A stretch of DNA of 64,000 nucleotides from Comamonadaceae bacterium (GTDB lineage: Bacteria; Pseudomonadota; Gammaproteobacteria; Burkholderiales; Burkholderiaceae_C): positions 62,001-126,000 of the forward strand of contig CANGLW010000003.1 of assembly GCA_947454955.1 (NCBI GenBank), written 5' to 3'. Positions within the stretch are counted from its first letter, which is position 1, and each line of letters starts with the position of its first letter. The translations under genes were made by a program, and so were the position numbers. Under the pieces are notes generated by a model. It searched no databases. It was not told where the DNA came from and was given only the letters and a program-made list of their open reading frames with translations. Shown here piece by piece: positions 9,176 through 18,421 of the stretch.

Positions 9176-10547
9176 GGACCGACTCCTCGTGGGCCATGAT
9201 GGCTTGCACCACCTGTTCCATCTTCATGAACCGTGAACCCTTGACCAGCACACTGCGGTGCGCGGGCAAGGCCGTGCGAACAGCGGCCTGCAAAGCGGCC
9301 ATGTCGCTGAAATGTTGTGCGCCGGCGTGTGCGGCCAAGGTGCCCAAGGTGTAGACGCTGCTCAGGCCCTGCTGGCGCGCATAAGCACCGACCTCGGCAT
9401 GGAACGCAGGGCCTTGATTGCCCACCTCGCCCATGTCGCCCAGCACCAGCAATTGCGGGCCAGGCAAAGCGGCCAGCACATCAATGGCGGCACGCACCGA
9501 GTCGGGGTTGGCGTTGTAGCTGTCGTCCACCACCGTGATCTCTTGGCCCGCCACATGCACACGCAAAGCGCGTGAACGGCCTTTGACAGGTTCGAAAGCA
9601 GCCAAGCCCTGGGCAATGGCAGCGAGCGGCACACCCGCGGCCAAAGCGCACGCGCTAGCAGCTAAGGCGTTTTTGACGTTGTGCAAGCCGGCGATGTGCA
9701 ACTGCGTGTTGAGCACGCCAGCAGGCGATTGGGCACTCACCTGCCAAGCACCGCTTTGCCACACCGCTCTGATGCTGTGCACATCGGCTTGCTTATCTTC
9801 TAGCGCGAAGGTGATCGTCTTGCGCTGGCCTGCCAACGCTTGCCACAAGGGGGTGTAAGCATCATCGGCCGGGAACACCGCGGTGCCAGTGGCAGGCAGC
9901 GCGCTGATGACCGCGCCGTTCTCTTGAGCCACCGCATCGATGGTGTGCATGAACTCGAGGTGCTCGCGCTGCGCGTTGTTCACCAGCGCCACCGTGGGTT
10001 GAGCGATAGCGGCAAGTTGCGCAATTTCACCAGGGTGGTTCATGCCCAACTCCACCACGGCGAGTTGGTGCGCAGCACGCAAGCCACTCACGGTGAGGGG
10101 CACGCCAATGTCGTTGTTCAAATTGCCTTGGGTGGCCAAGGTGGCTTGCGGGGCATGCGCGCGCAAGATGCTGGCGATCATTTGCGTGACGGTGGTTTTG
10201 CCGTTGCTGCCCGTCACGGCGATGAGCGGCAAAGTAAAGCGTGCACGCCAGGCGGTGGCCAAGGCGCCCAATGCGGCCTTGCTGTCTGGCACCACCACGC
10301 CGCTCAAACCGGCGGCTTGCAAACGTGTTGCAGCATCACCCTGACACAGCGCAGCCACAGCGCCTGCGGCCTGGGCCTGCGGCAGAAAATCATTCGCATC
10401 GAAGCGATCGCCCTTGAGGGCCACGAACAAATCGCCAGCCTGCAAGCTGCGGGTATCGGAATGCACACGGTTCACCCACAAGGCGCCATCGCCCACCAGG
10501 GTGCCACCGGTCATGGCTGCCACGTCGCGGAGTTGCAGCATGCTCAT
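9165..10547 (-). CDS. murF: UDP-MurNAc-tripeptide--D-alanyl-D-alanine ligase
   Basis: MurF adds the D-Ala-D-Ala dipeptide to complete the pentapeptide precursor. The 460 residues show the MurF N-terminal domain ([16 protein letters not shown]), the P-loop [18 protein letters not shown] (about 115-132), and [16 protein letters not shown] in the C-terminal region, which is diagnostic for MurF. The start overlaps the murE stop by four bases. A second in-frame ATG two codons downstream is possible but makes little difference. Confidence 0.97.
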   Translation of the reverse strand: MSMLQLRDVAAMTGGTLVGDGALWVNRVHSDTRSLQAGDLFVALKGDRFDANDFLPQAQAAGAVAALCQGDAATRLQAAGLSGVVVPDSKAALGALATAWRARFTLPLIAVTGSNGKTTVTQMIASILRAHAPQATLATQGNLNNDIGVPLTVSGLRAAHQLAVVELGMNHPGEIAQLAAIAQPTVALVNNAQREHLEFMHTIDAVAQENGAVISALPATGTAVFPADDAYTPLWQALAGQRKTITFALEDKQADVHSIRAVWQSGAWQVSAQSPAGVLNTQLHIAGLHNVKNALAASACALAAGVPLAAIAQGLAAFEPVKGRSRALRVHVAGQEITVVDDSYNANPDSVRAAIDVLAALPGPQLLVLGDMGEVGNQGPAFHAEVGAYARQQGLSSVYTLGTLAAHAGAQHFSDMAALQAAVRTALPAHRSVLVKGSRFMKMEQVVQAIMAHEESVHAA

Positions 10548-12016
10548 ACGCTCACCCCGCGGGCTTGCAAGGCACGCAGGGCGTGCTCGCGGTCGGAGAA
10601 AGGCAGTTTTTGACCCGCTACTTCTTGCGTGGCTTCATGGCCTTTGCCCGCGATCAGCACCACATCACGCACATCGGCGAGTTGCAGGGCGTGGCCAATG
10701 GCATGCGCGCGGTCGGCTTGCACCTGCACCGCTTGTTGGCCGGCCACACCACGCAAGATTTGGCTGATGATGGCCTGCAGGTTTTCGCTGCGCGGGTTGT
10801 CGCTGGTGAGCACCACGCGGTCGGCCCACTGATCGGCCACGGCCCCCATCAAGGGGCGCTTGGCGGGGTCGCGGTCACCACCGCAACCAAACACACACCA
10901 CAGTTGGCCACCGCGCTGCTGCGCAACTTTGCGCAGGGTGTGCAGGGCTTTTTCTAAAGCATCGGGCGTGTGGGCATAGTCCACCACCGCCAGGGGCGCG
11001 TTGTCGCCACCCAGGCAATCCATACGGCCAGGCACGGGCTCCAGGTGGGTGCAGGCTTGCACCGCATCGGCCAGAGGCACGCCCAGGCTGCGCAAACCGG
11101 CGATCACGCACAGCAAATTGGCCACGTTGTAGTCACCCAGCAAACGGGTGCGCAGCAGGTGCGAGGCATCGCCCTCACACACCTCAAACACCAAGCCTTG
11201 TTGCCAGGCGATGTTGCGGGCTTGCAAGCGCGCGCTGCGTTGGCAAGAGATGGTCCAAAGGTCCAGGCCTTGCAGTTGATCGGCGAGCATGGCGCCTTGC
11301 TCGTCGTCGATGTTGAGCACCGCAGCCTGCAGGCCTGGCCAGGTGAACAACTCAGCCTTGGCGGCCCAGTACGCAACCATGCTGCCGTGGTAATCCAAGT
11401 GGTCTTGCGTGAAATTGGTGAAGAGCGCGGTGTGGATGTGCGTGCCGTCCAAACGGCGCTCCACGATGCCGATGCTCGACGCCTCCAAAGCACAGAAAGG
11501 CACGCCGGCATCGGCCAGGGCGCGCAGCGTTTGTTGCAAGACCACCGGGTCAGGTGTCGTTAAACCGGTGGGCACGAGTTGCTGCAAACGGCCCACACCC
11601 AAAGTGCCCATCACACCGCAAGCCAAAGGCTCGGGCAAGACGGCCAGGGCTTGGGCCAGCCACCAGCTCACCGAGGTTTTGCCGTTGGTGCCGGTGACTG
11701 CCAGCACTTTGACTTGTTGAGAAGGTTGCTCGTAATAAGCCGCAGCAATCAAGCCTGTTTGAGCCTTCAAGCCATTCAGGGTTTTCACCGCATCGCTATC
11801 AAATCGATAGCTATCGACGCCTGCATGCTCCACCAGGCAAGCTGCAGCACCCTGCTTCAAAGCCGCGCCCACATACGCCCGGCCATCGGTGGCCGCACCG
11901 GGCCAGGCAATGAAACCGTCACCGGCTTGCACCTGGCGACTGTCGGTACGCAAAGCGCCGCGCACGTTCGCACGCAGCCAGCTGGCCGCCTCTTGAGCGC
12001 TGTGGAGTTGCGCCAT
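10544..12016 (-). CDS. murE: UDP-MurNAc-L-Ala-D-Glu:meso-diaminopimelate ligase
   Basis: MurE adds the third residue of the stem peptide. The 490-residue protein has the Mur-ligase P-loop VTGTNGKTSVSWWLAQAL and the DNPRSENLQ segment; DNPR is the motif associated with meso-diaminopimelate rather than lysine, which fits a Gram-negative wall. Around residues 67-80 (GVDSYRFDSDAVKTL) the DNA is AT-richer and contains a perfect 17-nt palindrome, suggesting a small in-frame insertion in the N-terminal domain. Its ATG and the ftsI TGA share one base (TGATG in the minus-strand text). Confidence 0.97.
   Translation of the reverse strand: MAQLHSAQEAASWLRANVRGALRTDSRQVQAGDGFIAWPGAATDGRAYVGAALKQGAAACLVEHAGVDSYRFDSDAVKTLNGLKAQTGLIAAAYYEQPSQQVKVLAVTGTNGKTSVSWWLAQALAVLPEPLACGVMGTLGVGRLQQLVPTGLTTPDPVVLQQTLRALADAGVPFCALEASSIGIVERRLDGTHIHTALFTNFTQDHLDYHGSMVAYWAAKAELFTWPGLQAAVLNIDDEQGAMLADQLQGLDLWTISCQRSARLQARNIAWQQGLVFEVCEGDASHLLRTRLLGDYNVANLLCVIAGLRSLGVPLADAVQACTHLEPVPGRMDCLGGDNAPLAVVDYAHTPDALEKALHTLRKVAQQRGGQLWCVFGCGGDRDPAKRPLMGAVADQWADRVVLTSDNPRSENLQAIISQILRGVAGQQAVQVQADRAHAIGHALQLADVRDVVLIAGKGHEATQEVAGQKLPFSDREHALRALQARGVSV
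11795..11811. repeat. 17-nt palindromic element, perfect copy inside murE
   Basis: GCTAT-CAAATCG-ATAGC, with perfect 5-bp arms around a 7-nt centre. It overlaps a second perfect 12-bp palindrome, CGATAGCTATCG (11805-11816). The local AT content is higher than in flanking murE sequence. Confidence 0.75.
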
Positions 12017-13761
12017 CAGAAGCTCTCCTCCACGCCCTTGGCCACGATCTGGGGTTTGAACTCCAGGTCGGGTTGCACGCCCATGGTGCGCAGGGTTTGC
12101 TGCACCACATCGCTGAACACAGGGGCAGCCACCGCACCACCGTAGTACACGCCAGCACTGGGCTCGTCGATCATCACTGCGACGATGATGCGCGGGCTGC
12201 CAATGGGCGCCATGCCGGTGAACCAGGCGCGGTATTTGTTGCTGGCGTAGCTCTTGCCGATTTGTTTGTGCGCAGTGCCCGACTTGCCACCCACCGAGTA
12301 ACCGATGGTCTGCGCCTTGGGTCCGGTGCCGCCAGGGCCTGCGGCCATTTGCAGCATCTTGCGCACCGAGGCTGCGGTGTCGGGCGAGAACACTGGCACG
12401 CCCACCGCGGGCTGGTTGGTTTTGATGATGGTGGTGGGGATGATTTGCCCATCGTGTGCGAACACGGTGTACGAGCGCGCCATCTGGAACAGCGAGGCTG
12501 AGAGGCCGTAGCCATACGACATGGTGGCCTGCTCAACCGGGCGCCAAGTTTTGTAGGGGCGCAGACGGCCCGAGACCACACCCGGGAAATCAATTTGCGG
12601 CTTTTGCCCGAAGCCCGCGGCCGAGAAGGTCTCCCACATCTCGCGCGGCTGCATTTGCATGGCCATCTTGACCGTGCCCACGTTGCTGGACTTTTGAATC
12701 ACCTCTTCCACCGTCAACACGCCGTGGGGGTGCGCATCAGAAATCGTGGAGCCCGTAATTTGGATGCGACCAGGTGCAGTTTGGATGGGCGTGGCGGGTT
12801 TCACGCGGCCACTCTCCAGCGCCAAGCCAATGGTGAAAGGCTTCATGGTCGAGCCGGGCTCGAACACGTCGGTCAATGCGATGTTGCGCAGCTGACCGCC
12901 GGTGAGGTTCTGGCGTTTGTCGGGCACGTAGCTGGGGTAGTTGGCCAAGGCCAGCACCTCGCCTGTGACCGCATCGAGCACCACCACACTGCCGGCCTTG
13001 GCCTTGTTGGCCAGCACCGCGTCGCGCAGTTTTTGGTACGCGAAGAACTGCACCTTGGAGTCCACGCTGAGCTGGATGTCTTTGCCATCCACCGGTGGCA
13101 CCACCTCGCCCACGCCTTCCACCACACGGCCCAGGCGGTCTTTGATCACGCGGCGCGAACCGGCGCGGCCGGCAAGTGATTTGTCAAAGAACAGCTCAAT
13201 GCCTTCTTGGCCGTTGTTCTCCACATTCGCAAAACCCACCACGTGCGCAGCGGCTTCGCCCTCGGGGTATTTGCGCTTGTACTCTTTGCGGTCGTAAATG
13301 CCTTTGATGTTGAGCGCCATGATCTCTTTGACCACCGGCTCTTCCACCTGGCGCTTGATCCACACAAAGGTTTTGTCGTCGTCGTCGAGCTTTTTGTTCA
13401 GTTCAGCCAAGGGCATCTCGAGCAGCTTGGCCACCTTCACCAACTTGGCTTGGGTTTCTTTGTCGCTGCTGTCCACATCTTCAGGAATGGCCCAGATGCT
13501 GGGCGCCAACACATTCGAAGCCAAGACCAAACCATTGCGATCCAAAATGCGGCCGCGGTTGGCAGGAATTTCCAGCGTGCGGGCAAAGCGCACCGCGCCT
13601 TGGCGCTGGAAGAAATCATTGCCCACCACCTGCACATAAGCGGCACGTGCAGCCAGCCCCGCAAAGCCCAGGGCGATGGCGCCCACGATGAACTTGCTGC
13701 GCCACACCGGCGTGGGCGTGGCCAGCAAAGGGCTGGAGGTGTACTGGATGCTGCGGCTCAT
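12016..13761 (-). CDS. ftsI: Peptidoglycan D,D-transpeptidase FtsI (PBP3)
   Basis: FtsI is the class B penicillin-binding protein that cross-links septal peptidoglycan together with FtsW. The 581 residues comprise a membrane anchor at about 23-43, a dimerisation/pedestal domain (about 60-240), and the transpeptidase domain. The active-site triad is complete: SxxK in EPGSTMKPF, SxN in QKSSNVGTV, and KSGT in GGKSGTAHKQ. It overlaps ftsL by four bases and touches murE. I see no PASTA domain, as expected for a proteobacterial protein. Confidence 0.98.
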   Translation of the reverse strand: MSRSIQYTSSPLLATPTPVWRSKFIVGAIALGFAGLAARAAYVQVVGNDFFQRQGAVRFARTLEIPANRGRILDRNGLVLASNVLAPSIWAIPEDVDSSDKETQAKLVKVAKLLEMPLAELNKKLDDDDKTFVWIKRQVEEPVVKEIMALNIKGIYDRKEYKRKYPEGEAAAHVVGFANVENNGQEGIELFFDKSLAGRAGSRRVIKDRLGRVVEGVGEVVPPVDGKDIQLSVDSKVQFFAYQKLRDAVLANKAKAGSVVVLDAVTGEVLALANYPSYVPDKRQNLTGGQLRNIALTDVFEPGSTMKPFTIGLALESGRVKPATPIQTAPGRIQITGSTISDAHPHGVLTVEEVIQKSSNVGTVKMAMQMQPREMWETFSAAGFGQKPQIDFPGVVSGRLRPYKTWRPVEQATMSYGYGLSASLFQMARSYTVFAHDGQIIPTTIIKTNQPAVGVPVFSPDTAASVRKMLQMAAGPGGTGPKAQTIGYSVGGKSGTAHKQIGKSYASNKYRAWFTGMAPIGSPRIIVAVMIDEPSAGVYYGGAVAAPVFSDVVQQTLRTMGVQPDLEFKPQIVAKGVEESF

Positions 13762-14063
13762 TTCGCTGCTCCAGCGTCTGCGCCTGTGGCCTGGGCACTG
13801 CCTGGCGCGCTCACGTACTGTGTGATGGCCGGTGTGGCCACGCGCATTTGCAGTTGCTCACGTGCAATTTTGTCCACGCGCAGCGGTGTGGCTTGCGCGC
13901 GTTTTTCCAAGTTCAAACGCTCACGCTCGGCCTCGAGCTTGCGCGACTCGGCCAGGGCTTTGTCCATCGCGGTGAACAAACGACGCGACTCGTACTGCAC
14001 ATTGACCAGGTACATCGCACTAGCCAAGACAGCGAGCATCAGCACCACATTCAAGCGGGTCAT
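13758..14063 (-). CDS. ftsL: Cell division protein FtsL
   Basis: FtsL is a small bitopic membrane protein that forms a coiled coil with FtsB and activates FtsWI. The 101-residue product has an N-terminal membrane segment ([20 protein letters not shown], about 4-23) followed by a charged region with heptad-like hydrophobic spacing (about 25-65). FtsL is poorly conserved in sequence, so the call leans on size, topology and its place between rsmH and ftsI, with 4-base overlaps on both sides. Confidence 0.93.
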   Translation of the reverse strand: MTRLNVVLMLAVLASAMYLVNVQYESRRLFTAMDKALAESRKLEAERERLNLEKRAQATPLRVDKIAREQLQMRVATPAITQYVSAPGSAQATGADAGAAK

Positions 14064-15004
14064 GCCACCCCCTCGGCGGTGCGCAGGGCCACACGCATGA
14101 TGGCGCTGCGGGCTCGCGGGTTGGCGGCCACCTCTGCCTCGGTGGGCTTGATGCGACCCAGGGCCACAAGCTTCATGGCCTGCGGCGCGGCAAAGGGTGC
14201 GCGGCGGTCATAGACCTCTTTGGCGTGCTTGGCGATGAACTGCTTGACGATGCGGTCTTCGAGCGAATGAAAGCTGATGACCACCAAACGCCCACCGGCT
14301 TTGAGCAGCGAGAGGCTGGCCTCTAGCGCTTGTTGAAGCTCTTCAAGCTCGGCGTTGATGAAAATCCGAAGAGCCTGAAATGTGCGCGTTGCAGGGTTCT
14401 GGCCCGGCTCGCGGGTTTTGACCGTGTCAGCCACGAGCTGGGCCAATTCAGTGGTGGTTGAAAGAGTGCCCCCTGCTTGTCGGCGAGCCACAATCGCCTT
14501 TGCAATCTGGCCAGCAAACCGTTCTTCTCCATAGTCACGTATCACCTCCGCTATTTGTTGTGTCTCGGCTGTGGCTAACCATTCGGCCACACTTTGGCCG
14601 CGGGTCGTGTCCATGCGCATGTCCAAGGGGCCATCGAACCGAAAACTGAAACCGCGCTCGGGCGTGTCGATCTGCGGCGAGCTCACACCCAGGTCCATCA
14701 GCACGCCGTCCACGCTGTGCGCGGGCAACTCGCCCATGTGCGCAAAGCCTTCATGGCGGATGGAGAATCGTGCGTCGCCGATGGTCTGCGCTTCGGCAAT
14801 GGCCTGCGGGTCTTTGTCAAAGGCGACCAAGCGGCCTTGCGAGCCGAGTTGCGAGAGGATGCGGCGTGAATGCCCACCGCGGCCGAAGGTGCCGTCCACA
14901 TAGGTGCCCGACTCGGGGGTGTCCTCAGCACGCTGCGATTGGAACAAAGCGTCGACGGCTTCGCTCAAAAGGACAGTGGTGTGGGTTCCTGCATGTTGTT
15001 GCAC
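14060..15004 (-). CDS. rsmH: 16S rRNA m4C1402 methyltransferase RsmH (MraW)
   Basis: RsmH N4-methylates cytosine 1402 of 16S rRNA using S-adenosylmethionine. Recognisable segments are [13 protein letters not shown], the SAM motif [34 protein letters not shown] and [15 protein letters not shown]. The frame remains open to 15097 inside mraZ, but that stretch has no RsmH character. Two adjacent GTG codons (15007 and 15004) follow a GAGG. The second gives a six-base spacing and 314 residues, the usual length, so I place the start there; it is eight bases past the mraZ stop codon. Confidence 0.94.
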   Translation of the reverse strand: MQQHAGTHTTVLLSEAVDALFQSQRAEDTPESGTYVDGTFGRGGHSRRILSQLGSQGRLVAFDKDPQAIAEAQTIGDARFSIRHEGFAHMGELPAHSVDGVLMDLGVSSPQIDTPERGFSFRFDGPLDMRMDTTRGQSVAEWLATAETQQIAEVIRDYGEERFAGQIAKAIVARRQAGGTLSTTTELAQLVADTVKTREPGQNPATRTFQALRIFINAELEELQQALEASLSLLKAGGRLVVISFHSLEDRIVKQFIAKHAKEVYDRRAPFAAPQAMKLVALGRIKPTEAEVAANPRARSAIMRVALRTAEGVA

Positions 15005-15012
15005 CACAGGCC

Positions 15013-15441
15013 TCAGAACGAAAAGTCCTTGAAGACATCGGGCATGTCGCCCTGCATGGCCTGCGCTTCTTGAGCCTCGTAGGTGGCTTTGTCCCACAGC
15101 TCGAAGTGGGTGCCCATGCCCAGCAGCAAGGTGTCGCGGCCAATGCCGGCGGCTTCACGCAGTTCGGGCGAGATCAGCACACGGCCGGTGCCGTCCATGT
15201 CCACATCCATGGCGTTGCCCAGGAACACACGCTTCCACCATTGGGCCGACATGGGCAAGGCGTTGATGCGCTCGCGGAATTTCTCCCACTCAGGGCGGGG
15301 AAACACCATCAAGCAGCCATGCGGGTGCTTGGTGACGGTGAGCTGACCCTGCGCGGTGGCAGACAGCACATCGCGGTGACGCGTCGGGACCGACAAGCGA
15401 CCCTTGGCATCTAAACTCAGCGATGAAGCACCTTGAAACAC
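15013..15441 (-). CDS. mraZ: Transcriptional regulator MraZ
   Basis: MraZ is a ring-forming DNA-binding protein that represses its own dcw operon. The 142 residues contain two SpoVT/AbrB-like halves, each with the typical [15 protein letters not shown] and [18 protein letters not shown] segments. The product opens [16 protein letters not shown], as in characterised MraZ proteins. It is first in the cluster, and its predicted binding boxes lie 48-83 bases upstream of the start codon, which supports autoregulation. Confidence 0.97.
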   Translation of the reverse strand: MFQGASSLSLDAKGRLSVPTRHRDVLSATAQGQLTVTKHPHGCLMVFPRPEWEKFRERINALPMSAQWWKRVFLGNAMDVDMDGTGRVLISPELREAAGIGRDTLLLGMGTHFELWDKATYEAQEAQAMQGDMPDVFKDFSF

Positions 15442-15488
15442 GAACGCGCCTTTTTAACGGGACAGAACACCATGCAAATCCGTGGTTG

Positions 15489-15524
15489 CACTTTTCACCA
15501 CTTTTTTGCACTTTTTTGCACTGT
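15489..15524 (-). promoter_or_regulatory. MraZ operator: four boxes with 10-bp period
   Basis: On the minus strand four AAAGTG-type words repeat every 10 bases: ACAGTG (15524-15519), AAAGTG (15514-15509), AAAGTG (15504-15499) and AAAGTG (15494-15489). MraZ operators are known to be short direct repeats one helical turn apart (AAAGTG-like in Mycoplasma, TGGGA-like in E. coli). Position upstream of mraZ, spacing and sequence all agree. Binding itself is inferred. Confidence 0.75.
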
Positions 15525-15547
15525 ACCAGCAAAACCAAGGTCTGCAA
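15520..15547 (-). promoter_or_regulatory. Candidate sigma70 promoter of the dcw operon
   Basis: Reading the minus strand, TTGCAG (15547-15542) and TACAGT (15525-15520) are 16 bases apart, a plausible -35/-10 pair. The -10 overlaps the first MraZ box, which would suit repression. The region upstream to about 15700 is clearly AT-richer than the genes on either side. Other hexamer pairs in this AT-rich stretch are possible. Confidence 0.4.
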
Positions 15548-15713
15548 GCGGGTTGTCACAAAAAATTTCAATGAAATCAAGGACTTAGAGAGCTTTTGTA
15601 CAATTTTTGACGATCAAAATTCGTTCAAAATGAAGCACTTACAGCACCTTGTGAAGGTGATGCTTGAAGGGTTTAGGGCTACAAAAAATTTTTGATCCAA
15701 AACAGCCACGCGC

Positions 15714-15741
15714 AAAAAAAAGCGCCCGATTCAGGGGCGCT
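15714..15741 (-). terminator. Rho-independent terminator after the DksA-like gene
   Basis: On the minus strand AGCGCCC (15741-15735), a 7-base loop, and GGGCGCT (15727-15721) form a GC-rich stem followed by a run of eight T residues. It lies about 32 bases past the stop codon of the DksA-like gene and separates it from the mraZ promoter. Confidence 0.85.
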
Positions 15742-15772
15742 GTCGCGGGGGCGGGGTTCAGCCGGGGCTGAA

Positions 15773-17116
15773 TCAATCCCCAAACATCTTCTGTTTGAGC
15801 TCACGGCGCTGCTGCGCTTCGAGCGACAAGGTAGCCGTAGGACGGGCCAGCAAGCGGCCCACACCGATGGGCTCACCGGTCTCGTCGCAGTAGCCGTAGT
15901 CACCGCCGTCAATGCGGCTGATGGACTGCTCGATTTTCTTGAGCAATTTACGCTCGCGGTCGCGGGTGCGCAGCTCCAGGGCGTGCTCTTCTTCAATCGT
16001 GGCGCGGTCGGCCGGGTCAGGCACCACCACGGTGTCTTCGCGCAGGTGCTCGGTGGTTTCACCGGCGTTGGCCAAGATGTCGTTCTTGAGCTGCACCAGG
16101 CGGTGACGGAACGCAGCGAGTTGCTTGTCGTTCATGTACTCGTCGTCGGGCATGGCCATCAGCTCCGCATCGCTGAGTTTGTCAGCGGGCGTGGTTTTCC
16201 AGTTGTTGGCCAATTTGGGGTCTTTTTTGATGCTGGATGGCAAGGGCGGGGCAATCATGGGGTTCGATTCAATCTGGGCGTAACTGGCCTTAGCGGCGGT
16301 GGAGGCCACCGACTGCGCCATGGACGGTACGGTCAGGGACGCCAGCCGTGACGACGGGCGACCCGCACGCGGGATGCCCCCCGAGGAGGCGGTACCGATG
16401 GGCATGAGCACAGGCGAGCCAGTGGCCACTTTAGCGGGGGCGGCTGCAGGCGTTGCAGCTTTTTCAGCCGGTTTTGCCGCGCTTTTCGCAGCTTCTTTCC
16501 CAGCGGCTTTGGCTGGTGCGGCAGCTGAGGCCAGTTTCAAGGCGGGTTGAGCCGCGGTTTTGGCCACTGGTTTGGCAGGGGCGGCCGCTGGCTTCTTGGC
16601 AAGAGCTTTCACAGTTTCTTTCACAACAGCTTTGGGGGCTGATTTGGACGGCGCTTTGGCCGCCACTTTGACAGGGGCCTTGGCAGCTGGTTTGACAACG
16701 GGCTTGGCCGCGGCTTTCACAACTGCTTTGACGGGGGCTTTCACCGGCGATTTCACCGGGGCTTTGGATTTAGGCGCCACTTTGGCTTTGACCGGTGCAG
16801 GCTTGGCTTTCACCGCCGACTTCACCACCGTTTTCACCCCTGGCTTGGCTGCTGTGGTGCCCTTGGCTTTGACAGCCGTTTTCACGGGCGCTTTAACTGC
16901 GGCCTTTGCGGGGGCCTTAGCGGGTGGCTTCGTGGGTGATTTCACAGAAGCCTTAGCCGCTGGTTTCGCAGCGACTTTGGGCTTAGCCACGGGCTTGGCC
17001 GCAGGTTTGGCAAGAGGTTTTTTGGCGGTCGCCTTCGCTTGGCCCGTCACCAACTTGACGGGTTTGGCAGAAGACTTCTTCGCAAGTGCTGCTTTGGTTT
17101 TGGCTTGGGTCGACAC
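15773..17116 (-). CDS. DksA/TraR-type RNA polymerase-binding protein with histone-H1-like N-terminus
   Basis: The last 136 or so residues are a DksA homologue: a coiled-coil region (DKQLAAFRHRLVQLKNDIL...) and a finger region (DGGDYGYCDETGEPIGVGRL). DksA binds the RNA polymerase secondary channel and works with ppGpp. Only the first of the four usual zinc cysteines remains; the others read Thr, Ser and Ala, so zinc-independent folding is likely. Residues 1 to about 235 are Lys/Ala/Pro-rich repeats (AKPAAKPVAKP-like), resembling histone H1 or AlgP tails and probably able to bind nucleic acid. I prefer the GTG at 17116, six bases after GAGGAGAG, over the GTG at 17122. Confidence 0.85.
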   Translation of the reverse strand: MSTQAKTKAALAKKSSAKPVKLVTGQAKATAKKPLAKPAAKPVAKPKVAAKPAAKASVKSPTKPPAKAPAKAAVKAPVKTAVKAKGTTAAKPGVKTVVKSAVKAKPAPVKAKVAPKSKAPVKSPVKAPVKAVVKAAAKPVVKPAAKAPVKVAAKAPSKSAPKAVVKETVKALAKKPAAAPAKPVAKTAAQPALKLASAAAPAKAAGKEAAKSAAKPAEKAATPAAAPAKVATGSPVLMPIGTASSGGIPRAGRPSSRLASLTVPSMAQSVASTAAKASYAQIESNPMIAPPLPSSIKKDPKLANNWKTTPADKLSDAELMAMPDDEYMNDKQLAAFRHRLVQLKNDILANAGETTEHLREDTVVVPDPADRATIEEEHALELRTRDRERKLLKKIEQSISRIDGGDYGYCDETGEPIGVGRLLARPTATLSLEAQQRRELKQKMFGD

Positions 17117-17275
17117 GATCACCTCTCCTCGTTCTCAATCCCGTGGCGGCAGACAGGCTGCAGCAGCGGTCATGGCGTTGTTATAAGGCTAAATCCGGCC
17201 TCGTCGTGGGTGGGGTGCTTGCGCGCTTGTGCACACGACTTGGCGGGCGAGTGTACAGGCTTTATGGGACAAGTC

Positions 17276-18346
17276 CTAAACGAGGCTTTGTTCGAGGCCC
17301 TGCAAGAAGATGTCGCGGGGCAAATCCAGGCCAATGAACACCATCTTGCTGATGCGCGTTTCGTCCTTGCCCCACTCGGGGCCGAGGTCGCTGCCCATGA
17401 GCTGGTGCACGCCCTGGAAAATCACTTTGCGCTCGGTGCCCTTCATATTCAGCACACCTTTGTAGCGCAGCATGCGCGGGCCGTAGATGTTCACGATCGC
17501 GCCCAAGAAGTCTTCGAGCTTGGCCGGGTCAAACGCGCGCTCGGAACGGAACACAAAGCTCTTCACATCGTCATCGTGGTGATGGTGGTGGCCATGGCCG
17601 TGCTCGTGGTCATGCTGGTGGGAGGGGTGGCTGCAGTGCTCACCATGTTCATGATCGTGGTGCTCATGACCGTGGTCATGCCCTTCGCTCAGGAAGTCAG
17701 GGTCGATGTCGAGCTTGGCGTTGAGGTTAAAGCCGCGCAGGTCAAACACGTCTTTGATCGCCACCTCACCAAAATGCACCGCTTTTTGCGGCGCGCGCGG
17801 GTTCATGTGCTTCAAGCGGTGCATCAGCGCGTCGGTCTCTTCGGCGCTCACCAAATCGGTTTTGCTGATGAAAATCTGGTCGGCAAAGCCCACCTGGCGG
17901 CGCGCCTCCTGGCGGTCGTTGAGCTGCTGGGCGGCGTGTTTGGCATCCACCAGGGTCAGGATGGAGTCGAGCAAAAAGCTCTCGGCAATCTCGTCGTCCA
18001 TGAAAAAGGTTTGCGCCACCGGGCCGGGGTCGGCCAGGCCGGTGGTTTCAATCACCACCCGCTCAAAGTCCAGCAAGCCTTTGCGCTTTTTGGCCGCCAG
18101 CAGCTGCAAGGTAGAGCGCAGGTCTTCGCGGATGGTGCAGCAAATGCAACCATTGCTCATCTGGATGATCTGCTCGTTGGTGTCGCTCACCAAGATGTCG
18201 TTGTCGATGTTTTCTTCACCGAACTCGTTCTCAATGACCGCAATCTTCTGGCCGTGCGCCTCTTGCAGCACGCGCTTGAGCAGGGTGGTTTTGCCCGACC
18301 CCAGGAAACCGGTGAGGATGGTGGCAGGAATCAAAGACATGGGCAA
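17276..18346 (-). CDS. CobW/COG0523-family GTPase, probable zinc metallochaperone
   Basis: COG0523 proteins are G3E GTPases that deliver metals, often zinc, to client enzymes. The 356-residue product has the P-loop GFLGSGKTTLLKR near the N-terminus, the family metal motif NGCICC (a CxCC site), an SKTDL guanine-specificity motif, and the CobW C-terminal domain. Between the two domains lies a stretch of about 45 residues dominated by His, Asp and Glu with one Cys (GHDHGHEHHDHEHGEH and following), a likely metal-binding loop. No Zur box is obvious nearby, so zinc regulation is not shown. Confidence 0.9.
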   Translation of the reverse strand: MPMSLIPATILTGFLGSGKTTLLKRVLQEAHGQKIAVIENEFGEENIDNDILVSDTNEQIIQMSNGCICCTIREDLRSTLQLLAAKKRKGLLDFERVVIETTGLADPGPVAQTFFMDDEIAESFLLDSILTLVDAKHAAQQLNDRQEARRQVGFADQIFISKTDLVSAEETDALMHRLKHMNPRAPQKAVHFGEVAIKDVFDLRGFNLNAKLDIDPDFLSEGHDHGHEHHDHEHGEHCSHPSHQHDHEHGHGHHHHHDDDVKSFVFRSERAFDPAKLEDFLGAIVNIYGPRMLRYKGVLNMKGTERKVIFQGVHQLMGSDLGPEWGKDETRISKMVFIGLDLPRDIFLQGLEQSLV

Positions 18347-18421
18347 AGCTTTCTCAGGTTGATCTCAGGGGGCGCAATTTGCCTCAGATGAGGCTAGGCG
18401 CGACGATTTTCAAGGGGTTTT

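Noticed and set aside
16560-17186. A plus-strand frame rich in Ala/Leu/Thr/Gly opposite the DksA-like repeats
   Set aside because: It is only the complement of AAGCC/GCCAAG-type Lys-Ala-Pro codons and has no family resemblance.
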